Part shown: positions 8,955-17,434 of the stretch, one piece after another
How the letters are laid out: each line of letters begins with the position of its first letter
Position numbering within the stretch: the stretch's first letter is position 1
Source: an uncultured Erythrobacter sp.
GTDB taxonomy: Bacteria; Pseudomonadota; Alphaproteobacteria; Sphingomonadales; Sphingomonadaceae
DNA: 64,000 nucleotides
Assembly (NCBI RefSeq): GCF_947502395.1
Contig: NZ_CANMZM010000002.1
Location: 806,001-870,000, forward strand
Direction of reading: 5' to 3'
The notes under the pieces: generated by a model
The model's input: only the letters and a program-made list of their open reading frames with translations
Told to the model about the DNA's origin: nothing
Databases searched by the model: none
Made by a program: the position numbers and the translations under genes

Positions 8955-10391
8955 ATGCACCACACTTTCGATTCTACAATCCTTCGCGAATACGATATTC
9001 GCGGGATCATCGGCGAAACGCTTGGCGCGGAAGATGCGCGTGCGATTGGTCGATCCTTCGGCACCATGCTTCGTCGCGCAGAAGAGGCCGATGGAGCGGT
9101 GAGCGCTCCCAAGGTGGCAGTCGGATATGATGGCCGGGTGAGCTCACCCATGCTTGAGCATGCATTGGTCGAGGGAATCTCAGCCAGTGGCTGTGATGTG
9201 GTGCGCGTCGGCATGGGGGCCACGCCCATGCTCTATTACGCGGAGGCTTCAGCCGAAGACGTGAAGGGCGGCATTCAGATAACTGGCAGTCACAATCCCC
9301 CCAATTATAACGGCTTCAAAATGGTATTTCAGGGGCGACCGTTTTTTGGGGCTGATATTCAGGCGCTCGGGACCATGGCCGCTGCCGGGAACTGGGCCGA
9401 CGGAGCGGGGGAAGTCACCTCGCGCGACATCCTTGGCGAATATGTCGAGCGCATGCTCGAAGGACTGGCCGGCATAGACGGTTCTCAACTGAACGACCTC
9501 AAGGTCGGCTGGGATGCTGGAAACGGCGCGGCCGGACCGGCCCTCGAAGCGCTGGCGGCGCGATTGCCGGGTGAACACCATTTGCTGTTTACTGACGTTG
9601 ATGGACATTTTCCCAATCACCACCCTGATCCAACGGTTGAGGAGAACCTGACCGATCTGCGCGCGCTCGTCGCGGAGAAGAGCCTCGATTTTGGAGTTGC
9701 CTTTGACGGCGATGGCGACCGGATTGGTGCGATTGATGGCCAAGGTCGGATTATCTGGGGCGACCAACTCTTGATGATCTACGCTGAGGACGTTCTAAAA
9801 TCCCATCAAGGTCAAACGATTATCGCCGATGTAAAAGCCAGCCGCGCGCTGTTCGATCATGTGGTAGAACACGGCGGTGAGCCACTGATGTGGAAGACGG
9901 GCCACTCGCTGATTAAATCCAAAATGAAGGAAACGGGGTCTCCTCTCGCGGGTGAAATGAGTGGTCACATCTTCTTTGCTGACACGTATTATGGCTTTGA
10001 CGATGCGCTTTATGCTGGGATTCGTTTGCTGGCGGCTTCGGCACGGCTAGGCAAATCGGTGACCGAGCTGCGCGGTGCAATCCCAGATATGCTCAACACG
10101 CCGGAGATGCGTTTCCAGGTGGACGAGGCGCGCAAATTCCCTGCTATGGCCGAGATCACTGAGCGGCTTACCACCAACCCTGGCGATGGCGTAGACGAGG
10201 TCAATGCAACCGATGGTGTGCGGGTGAATACGGCTGATGGCTGGTGGCTCCTTCGCGCGTCCAACACGCAGGATGTGCTCGTGGCCCGCGCCGAGAGCGA
10301 CACCGAAGAAGGCCTCGAACGCCTGATCGCTCAGATCGATGAGCAATTGACACTTTCCGGCCTCGAGCGTGGGGAGAGCGTTGGGCACTGA
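8955..10391 (+). CDS. pgmG: Phosphomannomutase/phosphoglucomutase (PgmG/AlgC type)
   Basis: A 478-residue alpha-D-phosphohexomutase interconverting hexose 6- and 1-phosphates for sugar-nucleotide and polysaccharide synthesis. The catalytic serine is Ser112 in the loop TGSHNPPNYNG. The metal loop is DGDGDRIG, the sugar-specificity loop is GEMSGHIFF, and the phosphate-binding loop is LRASNTQDVLVARAE. It begins with ATG at 8955 after a 107-bp gap from the J-domain gene. The symbol follows usage for sphingomonad enzymes; manB/algC are equally fair names. A large hairpin covers its stop codon. Confidence 0.92.
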   Translation: MHHTFDSTILREYDIRGIIGETLGAEDARAIGRSFGTMLRRAEEADGAVSAPKVAVGYDGRVSSPMLEHALVEGISASGCDVVRVGMGATPMLYYAEASAEDVKGGIQITGSHNPPNYNGFKMVFQGRPFFGADIQALGTMAAAGNWADGAGEVTSRDILGEYVERMLEGLAGIDGSQLNDLKVGWDAGNGAAGPALEALAARLPGEHHLLFTDVDGHFPNHHPDPTVEENLTDLRALVAEKSLDFGVAFDGDGDRIGAIDGQGRIIWGDQLLMIYAEDVLKSHQGQTIIADVKASRALFDHVVEHGGEPLMWKTGHSLIKSKMKETGSPLAGEMSGHIFFADTYYGFDDALYAGIRLLAASARLGKSVTELRGAIPDMLNTPEMRFQVDEARKFPAMAEITERLTTNPGDGVDEVNATDGVRVNTADGWWLLRASNTQDVLVARAESDTEEGLERLIAQIDEQLTLSGLERGESVGH

Positions 10392-10407
10392 CCCCGCGCT
10401 CGAGGCC
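10359..10407 (+). other. Long intercistronic hairpin across the pgmG stop codon
   Basis: An inverted repeat pairs GGCCTCGAGCGTGGGG (10359-10374) with CCCCGCGCTCGAGGCC (10392-10407): 16 pairs with one G-U, around a 17-nt loop. The loop contains the pgmG stop codon, and the stem ends three bases before the AAGGAG ribosome site of the next gene. There is no T tract, so it is not an ordinary intrinsic terminator. It may protect the pgmG mRNA end or limit ribosome access to the next gene. Confidence 0.7.
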
Positions 10408-10420
10408 CACAAGGAGAAAC

Positions 10421-11287
10421 ATGATGAAGCACAATGCTCTGGTTGCCGCAGCGGTTCTCTCACTCGCCACAAACACGTCTCCATTGGTGGCGCAGGGTCA
10501 GGCCGTACCGGAGCTACCTGTGACCATATCAGACGATCCCACGGCCGCTCAGGCCGAAGAACTCGGGGCAATCAGCTCGCTGTTCGGGGATATGTTCGGT
10601 GGGGCGGAACCCCTCTCACCAGAGGAAGAGGCGCGTGTAGGGGCGGCCATGCAAGTCGTGACCAAGCTCTTTCCCGAAGGCACCTATGCCAAGATGATGG
10701 AAGAGAGCATGGCACCCATGCTTGAGGGTATGATGGGGGGATTGGGTGGGTCGCCTGCGTTTGCGCTCGTGTCACTAACCGGCCTGGACCTCGTCTCGCT
10801 TCAATCGATTGACGAAGACAGACTTGCAGCGGCGGTGGCATTGCTCGACCCGGCAGCAGCGGAGCGCAATGCTGCCATGGGTGAGGCAATGTTCGCGCTG
10901 ATCAGCGAAGTCGTAGTTGAGATCGAGCCCGCTTATCGCGCTGGCCTTGCTCGCGCCTACGCTGTGCGATTCAGCGAAGACGAACTCACCGACCTTGCTG
11001 CCTATTTCAAAACGCCTGTCGGAGAGAAATACGCCGCCGAGAGCTTTTTGATCTTTGCAGATCCGCAAGTGATGGCTTCGATGAACGAGGTGATGCCCGT
11101 TATGATGCAACGCATGCCGGCCCTGTTCGAGACGATGGGTGAGGTTGGCTCGGAGTTCCCTGAGGGACGCACGTTTTCGGCGCTGGGCGGGGATGAACGC
11201 GCAGAACTGGCAGTGCTTCTGGGTGTTAGCGAGGAAGAGCTTGCTCAGGCAGAGCCCGCCGTCCGGACTACCAACCCGATCGAATGA
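10421..11287 (+). CDS. DUF2059 exported protein
   Basis: A 288-residue predicted periplasmic protein. Residues 1-28 form a signal peptide ending near PLVAQGQA. The C-terminal half carries a DUF2059-like segment (AYAVRFSEDELTDLAAYF, then TPVGEKYAAES). The middle is rich in Met, Gly and acidic residues. The function of the family is unknown. A strong AAGGAG site precedes the ATG, and the stop overlaps the helicase start by four bases (ATGA), so the genes are translationally coupled, although no functional link is evident. Confidence 0.75.
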   Translation: MMKHNALVAAAVLSLATNTSPLVAQGQAVPELPVTISDDPTAAQAEELGAISSLFGDMFGGAEPLSPEEEARVGAAMQVVTKLFPEGTYAKMMEESMAPMLEGMMGGLGGSPAFALVSLTGLDLVSLQSIDEDRLAAAVALLDPAAAERNAAMGEAMFALISEVVVEIEPAYRAGLARAYAVRFSEDELTDLAAYFKTPVGEKYAAESFLIFADPQVMASMNEVMPVMMQRMPALFETMGEVGSEFPEGRTFSALGGDERAELAVLLGVSEEELAQAEPAVRTTNPIE

Positions 11288-13764
11288 TTTCAGACACGCC
11301 GACGGTCCCATCTGAAATCCAGAGTTGGTTTGACGCGCGGGGGTGGCGCATCCGTCGGCATCAGATCGATATGCTCGCCAAGGCGCGGGAGGGCCGCGAT
11401 GCGCTGCTGGTGGCGGACACCGGTGCGGGCAAGACGCTGGCTGGGTTTTTACCGACCTTGTGCGACTTTGCGCCCTCGGTTGGCGAGCTGCCTGAAGATG
11501 GGCTCCATACGCTCTATGTCTCGCCGCTCAAGGCGCTTGCGCACGATGTGAAGCGCAATCTGCTCACGCCGGTAGAGGAGATTGGACTGCCGATCCGGGT
11601 GGAGACGCGTTCAGGAGACACCTCATCTGACCGCAAGAAGCGACAGCGCACAAAGCCGCCCCATGTTTTGCTGACAACGCCGGAAAGTCTGTCTCTGCTG
11701 CTGTCCTATCCTGAAAGCATGGAGCTGTTCGGCACCCTTAAGCGGGTCGTCATTGACGAGGTGCACGCCTTTGCAACTGGAAAGCGCGGTGACCTTTTGG
11801 CGCTCGCTTTGGCGCGACTTCAACAGCTAGCACCCGATTTACAGCGGGTGGCTTTGTCGGCGACGCTGGCAAATCCTTTGAGCTTTCAGGAATGGCTCAG
11901 CCCGCAAACCGTTGATGACATAGGCGAGATCCATGCGGCGGACCTTGTGCTGGGCGAGAAAGGGGCCTCGGCCGAAGTCGATATTCTTTTGCCGATCGAA
12001 GAGCGCGTTCCCTGGGGCGGACATGCGGGACGCTGGGCGGTTGATCAGCTGATGGAGGCGATCAAGGACAATCGCACAACTCTGATTTTCACCAATACAC
12101 GCTTCCTCGCCGAGTTCATTTTCCAATGTTTGTGGGAGGTGAATGAGGACAATCTGCCCATTGGGGTGCACCACGGGAGCCTTTCCAAAGAGGCGCGCCG
12201 CAAGGTTGAGGACGCTATGGCGGCGGGTGAATTGCGGGCGCTGGTGTGCACCGCTTCCCTCGATTTGGGAGTTGATTGGGGCGATATTGATCTGGTGGTG
12301 CAAATGGGCGCGCCGAAGGGCTCCTCCCGACTGCTCCAACGGATTGGGCGCGCGGGCCACAGGCTCGATACGGCAAGTCGCGCGATGTTGGTGCCGGGCA
12401 ATCGGTTTGAGTTTTTGGAGGCGATGGCGGCCAAGGACGCTGTCGATGAAGGCATGCGCGATGGTGAGGGTTTTCGCGCAGGCGGACTAGATGTGCTCGC
12501 ACAGCATGTGATGGCCTGCGCATGTGCGGGGCCTTTCCACGAGGACGACCTGCTGGCTGAAGTGCGTAGCTCCATGGCTTATGCTTGGGTCGACCGCGAG
12601 GCTTTTGATCGGGTGCTTCATTTCGTCGAAAGCGGAGGATACGCGCTCAAGGCCTATGACAAGTTCAAGCGGATCACACGCGACAAGACCGGCGTGTGGC
12701 GGCTCACCCACCCCAATCAGGCACAGCGTCACCGGATGAATGCTGGGATCATTGTTGACTCCGAAATGCTCATGGTCCGTTTCAAGAATGGGCGGCAGCT
12801 GGGCAAGGTGGAGGAGCGGTTTGCAGCGCAACTCTCTTCCGGAGACACCTTCTTCTTTGCGGGCATGAGCCTTGAGGTCGAAAGCGTCAAAGACATGGAT
12901 GTGATTGTGCGCGCGGCGAAAAAGTCAGCGACCATCCCGAGTTATGGTGGCTTGCGCTTACCGCTCACCACCCACCTTGCGACGCGGGTACAGGCGATGC
13001 TCGATGACCGCGCGGGCTGGGGGCGCTTTCCCGATGATGTGCGCGAATGGCTTGAGGTGCAGGATTATCGCAGCCGCTTGCCGAAACCGGGCGAACTGCT
13101 GGTCGAAAGCTTTCCGCATGCAAGGAAGCACTACACCGCCTACTACACTTTCGAAGGGTGGAACGCGAACCAGTCGCTCGGGATGTTGATCACTCGGCGG
13201 ATGGAAAGCCTTGGCCTCATGCCGGGGGGATTTGTAGCGAATGATTACACGCTGGCGGTGTGGGGTTTGAAGCCGGTGGAGGACCCCAAGCCGCTCTTGT
13301 CGCCCGACATTCTGACCGAGGAGTTCACCGAATGGGTGACCGAAAGCCACCTTTTGCGCCGGGCTTTTAGGGAAGTCGCAGTCATCAGCGGTCTGATCGA
13401 GCGCCAGCATCCAGGTAAGCGCAAGACGGGAAAACAAGTCACTTTCTCAACCGACCTCATCTACGATGTACTCAAGAAGTATGAGCCGGATCATGTGTTG
13501 TTAGAGGCCGCATGGGCGGATGCGCGCGCGCGGATGACTGATGTGGGGCGGCTTGCTGACCTGCTGGAGCGTTCGCAATCAGAGTTGGTCCATGTCGAAC
13601 TCGAGCGGGTGAGTCCCCTTGCTGTGCCCGTCATGACCATGATTGGCCGCGAAGCCGTGCCTCAGGGAGCGGTCGATGAAGAGCTGCTAATCGAAGCTGC
13701 GAGCCTTGCGGGCGAAGCTATGCGGATCGATCCTCAGGACATGGAGGCGTTGGAGGGGGGGTAG
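11284..13764 (+). CDS. Lhr-like ligase-associated DEXH-box helicase
   Basis: An 826-residue superfamily 2 helicase. It shows Walker A ADTGAGKT (44-51), DEVH (158-161), SATLANP, and helicase motif VI QRIGRAGHR. The long C-terminal part (about residues 440-826) is the Lhr-core winged-helix/beta region, including SYGGLRLPL and YYTFEGWNANQSLG. In many bacteria this helicase sits with an ATP-dependent DNA ligase, a 3' exonuclease and the PdeM phosphoesterase in a DNA-repair cluster; here none of them is adjacent. Its start overlaps the DUF2059 gene (ATGA), and its stop lies six bases from the convergent third exbD. Confidence 0.9.
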   Translation: MISDTPTVPSEIQSWFDARGWRIRRHQIDMLAKAREGRDALLVADTGAGKTLAGFLPTLCDFAPSVGELPEDGLHTLYVSPLKALAHDVKRNLLTPVEEIGLPIRVETRSGDTSSDRKKRQRTKPPHVLLTTPESLSLLLSYPESMELFGTLKRVVIDEVHAFATGKRGDLLALALARLQQLAPDLQRVALSATLANPLSFQEWLSPQTVDDIGEIHAADLVLGEKGASAEVDILLPIEERVPWGGHAGRWAVDQLMEAIKDNRTTLIFTNTRFLAEFIFQCLWEVNEDNLPIGVHHGSLSKEARRKVEDAMAAGELRALVCTASLDLGVDWGDIDLVVQMGAPKGSSRLLQRIGRAGHRLDTASRAMLVPGNRFEFLEAMAAKDAVDEGMRDGEGFRAGGLDVLAQHVMACACAGPFHEDDLLAEVRSSMAYAWVDREAFDRVLHFVESGGYALKAYDKFKRITRDKTGVWRLTHPNQAQRHRMNAGIIVDSEMLMVRFKNGRQLGKVEERFAAQLSSGDTFFFAGMSLEVESVKDMDVIVRAAKKSATIPSYGGLRLPLTTHLATRVQAMLDDRAGWGRFPDDVREWLEVQDYRSRLPKPGELLVESFPHARKHYTAYYTFEGWNANQSLGMLITRRMESLGLMPGGFVANDYTLAVWGLKPVEDPKPLLSPDILTEEFTEWVTESHLLRRAFREVAVISGLIERQHPGKRKTGKQVTFSTDLIYDVLKKYEPDHVLLEAAWADARARMTDVGRLADLLERSQSELVHVELERVSPLAVPVMTMIGREAVPQGAVDEELLIEAASLAGEAMRIDPQDMEALEGG

Positions 13765-13770
13765 GCGTGC

Positions 13771-14193
13771 TCAATCGAACCGCCGGTACTTCTCATTGCC
13801 GACAAAGCCGAAGTTGGTGACGCCTGAGACTTTAATCTCGCGCAGGACTTCGGCGGAAGTCTGGTAGCTTGCTTGCGCCTCGGGTTCGAAATGGAGGGCT
13901 GGCTCTGGTGTCATGAGGGTGGAGGCCTTCAGGAGCCCGGCAAGCTCTATCTTCGTGATCAGCTCGTCATTCCACAAAATGGCATCTGATTGCGAGATGA
14001 CGACTTTGTTGATCACAGGGTCGGGTGCCTTAGTGATTTCATCAGTTCCGCCGAGGCCGACTTCCACCAAATGTGAGGCAATCGGAATGGTGATAATAAA
14101 CATCACCAACAATACCAAAAACACATCAATCAGCGGGGTCATGTTCATGGAACTGACGGGGGTATCGCCATTGGGGGTATGCGAAACAGCCAT
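13771..14193 (-). CDS. exbD: ExbD/TolR-type biopolymer transport protein (third copy)
   Basis: A 140-residue ExbD with one N-terminal helix containing the conserved membrane aspartate (MTPLIDVFLVLLVMF) and a periplasmic domain. Its C-terminus ends GFVGNEKYR-x-F like the copy at 14370-14807, so the two are close paralogues. An intrinsic terminator separates it from the rest of the tonB-exbB-exbD operon, and it has a good AGGAGAG ribosome site, so it may have its own promoter in the 110 bp between. ExbD works with ExbB as a proton-driven motor energising TonB. Confidence 0.9.
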   Translation of the reverse strand: MAVSHTPNGDTPVSSMNMTPLIDVFLVLLVMFIITIPIASHLVEVGLGGTDEITKAPDPVINKVVISQSDAILWNDELITKIELAGLLKASTLMTPEPALHFEPEAQASYQTSAEVLREIKVSGVTNFGFVGNEKYRRFD

Positions 14194-14302
14194 GTATTCT
14201 CTCCTCTTGTGATCAGGACAGAACTCAAGTCTAAAGCAAAACCAATAGGTTGCCTAATGCACACGGGTATGCGCGCAGCAACCGATGCAACTCTAGGCCA
14301 AC

Positions 14303-14332
14303 AAAAAAGGCGCCGCGGTTTCCCGCGGCGCC
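14303..14332 (-). terminator. Intrinsic terminator after the second exbD
   Basis: On the minus strand a perfect 10-bp stem (GGCGCCGCGG/CCGCGGCGCC, tetraloop at 14319-14322) is followed by six T residues (A run at 14303-14308). It ends transcription of tonB-exbB-exbD-exbD and isolates the third exbD. Confidence 0.93.
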
Positions 14333-14369
14333 CTCTTGTCGGAGCCGAAACTCCGATATTTGCTATGCC

Positions 14370-14807
14370 TTATTCGCCTTTACCGAAAACGCGATACTTC
14401 TCGTTTCCGACAAATCCGAATTTGGTCACGCCTGAGTTTTTGATCGTCTGCAGCACCTTGGCTGAGATGTCATAGCTTGCCAGCGCTTCCGGCTCGAATT
14501 GCAATTCTGGTTCAACCGCCATTTGAGTGGTTTCTGCCAGAATGGTGCGCAATTGACCGCCATTGACGGTCTCACCATTCCACAGGATCTGATCAGCGGC
14601 GGTGAGAACAAGTTTGTTCTTCACCGGGTCGATCACAATGTCCTGCGGGGGCGGATTGCCTTGCGGCAGATCGATGTCGACCGAGTGTGTCGCCACCGGA
14701 ATGGTGATGATGAACATAATCAGCAGAACGAGCAAAACGTCGATCAGCGGCGTCATGTTCATATCCATCATCGGTTCGCCGTCGAGTTTACCTCCAGCCA
14801 TACCCAT
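14370..14807 (-). CDS. exbD: ExbD/TolR-type biopolymer transport protein (second copy)
   Basis: A 145-residue ExbD with the membrane motif MTPLIDVLLVLLIMF, in which Asp is the proton-path residue, and a periplasmic domain ending GFVGNEKYRVFGKGE. It follows the first exbD by 25 bp and is followed by a strong terminator, so it is the last gene of the main operon. Two non-identical ExbD proteins are usual in sphingomonads, which have many TonB-dependent receptors. Confidence 0.92.
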   Translation of the reverse strand: MGMAGGKLDGEPMMDMNMTPLIDVLLVLLIMFIITIPVATHSVDIDLPQGNPPPQDIVIDPVKNKLVLTAADQILWNGETVNGGQLRTILAETTQMAVEPELQFEPEALASYDISAKVLQTIKNSGVTKFGFVGNEKYRVFGKGE

Positions 14808-14832
14808 GTCAGTTACTCCTTAAATTCGCCGA

Positions 14833-15366
14833 TCAGCCGTTGGGATCAACCGGGTTGGAGATGAATCCAACCGTCGGATAGCCGGCAGCCTGAATGTTGT
14901 AGATCGCGCCTGCAACGCAGCGCCACGGAGCGTTCTTGTCGGCGCGGATATGCACCTGTGGGATCGCATCAGGATCTTCCATGATCGCTTCGACACCGCC
15001 AGCGCGCTGGACAATGTTGTCGAGGCGCTCAAACGCCTGATTGTAGAGTTCTTCAGACGTCACCGGAGTGATGTTGTTGAAGTACACCCGGCATTCACCG
15101 CTACGCGTCGCACCGGTAAATCCGCTGCGGATTGTGCTCGCAGTGGAACCGGCAGCATCGGTCGTGCTGACGGTCAGCTGGAGGTTCTCCACCTTGTTCT
15201 TCGACTCAATCGATTCAAACACGGGGATTTCAAGCTGCTCGATCGTTTGGATCGCCACCGGAACCGCGATGAGGAAGATGATGAGGAGAACCAGCATCAC
15301 GTCCACGAGCGGCGTGGTGTTGATGTCGGACATGGGGGTATCCCCGCCTCCCATCGAAATCGCCAT
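14833..15366 (-). CDS. exbD: ExbD/TolR-type biopolymer transport protein (first copy)
   Basis: A 177-residue ExbD, longer than its two neighbours, with membrane motif [15 protein letters not shown] retaining the key Asp. The periplasmic domain has an insertion containing the Cys-bearing segment [11 protein letters not shown] and a second Cys in [12 protein letters not shown], which may form a disulfide; the other two copies lack these. It lies 127 bp after exbB with a GC-rich hairpin between them. Confidence 0.92.
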   Translation of the reverse strand: MAISMGGGDTPMSDINTTPLVDVMLVLLIIFLIAVPVAIQTIEQLEIPVFESIESKNKVENLQLTVSTTDAAGSTASTIRSGFTGATRSGECRVYFNNITPVTSEELYNQAFERLDNIVQRAGGVEAIMEDPDAIPQVHIRADKNAPWRCVAGAIYNIQAAGYPTVGFISNPVDPNG

Positions 15367-15449
15367 TGTGAATTCCTTATCTGCTCAAAAAAGAGCGTTT
15401 CTCAAAAGAGACATCTCGCAAAAGATGCCGTTTGCGAAGGGGGTAAGCC

Positions 15450-15486
15450 CGGCCGGGGGACGAAGACCATTCGCGCGCCCCGGCCG
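15450..15486 (-). other. GC-rich hairpin between exbB and the first exbD
   Basis: A perfect 9-bp stem, CGGCCGGGG (15450-15458) with CCCCGGCCG (15478-15486), loop 19 nt. There is no T tract on the minus strand. It starts inside the exbB-exbD gap, close to the exbB stop. It may mark mRNA processing or adjust exbB to exbD ratios; this is inference. Confidence 0.5.
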
Positions 15487-15493
15487 ATGAAAC

Positions 15494-16267
15494 TTACTTC
15501 TTCGCTGGTGCAGCAGCCGGCTTCGCAGCAGGCTTCTTAGCAGCTGGTGCGGCAGACACCGCAGGCTTAACCGCGCCGTTTGAGCCGATGTAGGCCACGA
15601 TGTTGTTCGAGAAATCGGTCATGAGAGCGTCGATGCGACGGTTGCGCGACTGGAGCCAGTTAAACGCAAGCACAGCAGGCACAGCCACAAGCAGACCAAT
15701 CGCGGTCATGATCAGTGCTTCACCAACCGGGCCAGCAACCTTATCGATCGAAGCAGAACCTTCGATGCCGATGTTGATCAGAGCGCGGTAGATGCCGATC
15801 ACTGTACCGAGCAGACCAATAAACGGTGCGGTAGCGCCGACCGATGCGAGGAAGGAAAGACCACCAGACAGAGCCTGGTTAATGGTGTTCTGCGAGTGAG
15901 CGAGCTCTTCTTCGACGAAGTGGATCTCGTTCGCTGCGCCTTCCATCTTGGCGTGGTGGTCCTGAGCGGTGACAGCATCGTCAGCCAGCTGACGCCATGC
16001 GCTGTTCTTCTCAAGCTTTGTTGCACCTTCTTTAAGCGAAGCAGCACGCCAGAATGCGGTTTGAACGCCTTTGTACTGACGCATCACTTTGTTCTGCTCA
16101 AAGTACTTGGTGAACAGGATGTAGAACGATCCAACTGACATGATGACCATGACGGCAAGGATCGACCAAGCGACAGGGCCGCCTTCTTCCATGGCTTTCC
16201 AGAAGCCAAATTCGTTCACAGGTGCTTCAGTGTCGGCAGCGGCCGCAGCAAGATAATAAAGGTTCAT
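15494..16267 (-). CDS. exbB: MotA/TolQ/ExbB proton channel family protein
   Basis: A 257-residue inner-membrane proton-channel subunit with three hydrophobic regions: near residues 33-53, around GATAPFIGLLGTVIGIY (~140), and around EALIMTAIGLLVAVPAVLAF (~190). The last two are the conserved ExbB helices. The C-terminus ends in an Ala/Lys/Pro tail (AAKKPAAKPAAAPAKK), which is not part of the core fold. It lies 72 bp after tonB and before the exbD genes, forming the TonB energising complex. Confidence 0.95.
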   Translation of the reverse strand: MNLYYLAAAAADTEAPVNEFGFWKAMEEGGPVAWSILAVMVIMSVGSFYILFTKYFEQNKVMRQYKGVQTAFWRAASLKEGATKLEKNSAWRQLADDAVTAQDHHAKMEGAANEIHFVEEELAHSQNTINQALSGGLSFLASVGATAPFIGLLGTVIGIYRALINIGIEGSASIDKVAGPVGEALIMTAIGLLVAVPAVLAFNWLQSRNRRIDALMTDFSNNIVAYIGSNGAVKPAVSAAPAAKKPAAKPAAAPAKK

Positions 16268-16339
16268 TGCGAGTAGTCCTCTTGAAATTGTGTCCCGGGA
16301 GAAGCGGCTTCTTCCAATCCGCTAGCTCCATTCATTCGA

Positions 16340-17050
16340 TTAATTCAGTCGGTAGGTGATCCGCGTGGAATACCGACCGGTTGTCTCATTCCCTTGAGCG
16401 TCAAGCGCCGGATTGAAGCGTGCGTAACGCTCCATCCCGCGGCATGCTGCCTGATCGAGGATGCTGGAGCCGCTTGATGCGGTGACCGAGCATCCGGTGG
16501 CACGGCCATTGGGAGTGACAGTCACACTCACACCAACAGTGCCTTCGATCTCTTCACGCAAAGCGCGTGAGGGATAGTTTTCCTGAATTCGCGCAGCCCA
16601 ACGGCGCTCATTGCGTGTGGTAGCCCCACGAGCAAGCGACGGCGGCGGCGGCGCTGGAGGCGCCACAGGTGCCGGCGGCGGAATCACAAGCGCCGGTGGA
16701 GACGGCGGAGGGATTGTCGGCTGCGTTTGAATCGGCGGCGGAGCCGGCGCGATATTAATCGGCGGAGGCGGTGCTACCGGCGGCGGAGGAGCAGTTTCCT
16801 CCGGCGGGGGTGGTGGCTCATCCGGCTCTTCAGGGGGCGGGGGCTCTTCAATGTCGACCGTAGTAACCCGCTCAACGACCTGTTTCACTGCCGAAATGGC
16901 AAGGCCGGAAATGAGCAGATACCCAATCGCTACATGGATTACCCCAACGATGATAATGGAAGTAACCCTACTCCCACCCATTTGTTGATCAGCGTAAGCC
17001 ATCCAGTCGCTTTCACTCCATTTTATTGGTCGAACGGGACCGTCCGACAC
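16340..17050 (-). CDS. tonB: TonB energy transducer
   Basis: A 236-residue TonB. One N-terminal transmembrane helix (about residues 30-52) is followed by a Pro/Glu-rich then Pro/Ala-rich periplasm-spanning region (~75-140). The C-terminal TonB domain (~150-236) contains EGTVGVSVTVTPNGRATGC and ends YSTRITYRLN. It transmits the proton motive force from ExbB/ExbD to outer-membrane receptors. First gene of the operon tonB-exbB-exbD-exbD; the promoter should lie in the 384 bp upstream. Confidence 0.94.
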   Translation of the reverse strand: MSDGPVRPIKWSESDWMAYADQQMGGSRVTSIIIVGVIHVAIGYLLISGLAISAVKQVVERVTTVDIEEPPPPEEPDEPPPPPEETAPPPPVAPPPPINIAPAPPPIQTQPTIPPPSPPALVIPPPAPVAPPAPPPPSLARGATTRNERRWAARIQENYPSRALREEIEGTVGVSVTVTPNGRATGCSVTASSGSSILDQAACRGMERYARFNPALDAQGNETTGRYSTRITYRLN

Positions 17051-17434
17051 ATATTTTCACAACTCGAGGCAATTCAAGCAGCGACGATTCGCACCTTTAA
17101 TAGGCACCTGTCGTGCTCAATTTGTCCCGGGTAGTGACTCCCAGAAACTTGAACTTCCGATTGGTCAGATATTTAACCACGACACCCGTCAACCCGTTAG
17201 GCGCTCGTCTAAAAATTCATCCCAATCGACCGCACGCAAATGATCCATTCCAGATTAAAAACGCAGCGGTGCTTTTCGTGCTGACTTTGTCCCCAACCTC
17301 AACACGAGTTTCCCGCTTTAACGGTCAACACTTAGGCAATCAAACGCTTTATCCATTCAGCGGCGATTCATTGCGATGGACTTGCAATAGAATACGCACG
17401 ATTATGTTGTGCGCTCGCAAATTAGGATTCGAAG
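17051..17434. other. 384-bp divergent intergenic region
   Basis: It lies between tonB (minus) and an exported protein gene (plus). It is less GC-rich than its neighbours and must hold both promoters. I see no RNA gene, no long inverted repeat and no Fur-like palindrome I could defend. The frame open here on the plus strand (17113-17574) is a shadow of the next gene. Confidence 0.5.

Noticed and set aside
12045..12575. Long minus-strand frame inside the helicase gene
   Set aside because: Shadow frame with no ribosome site or family features.
14303..14332. A small RNA made from the hairpin region between the exbD genes
   Set aside because: The hairpin plus T tract on the minus strand is fully explained as the operon terminator.
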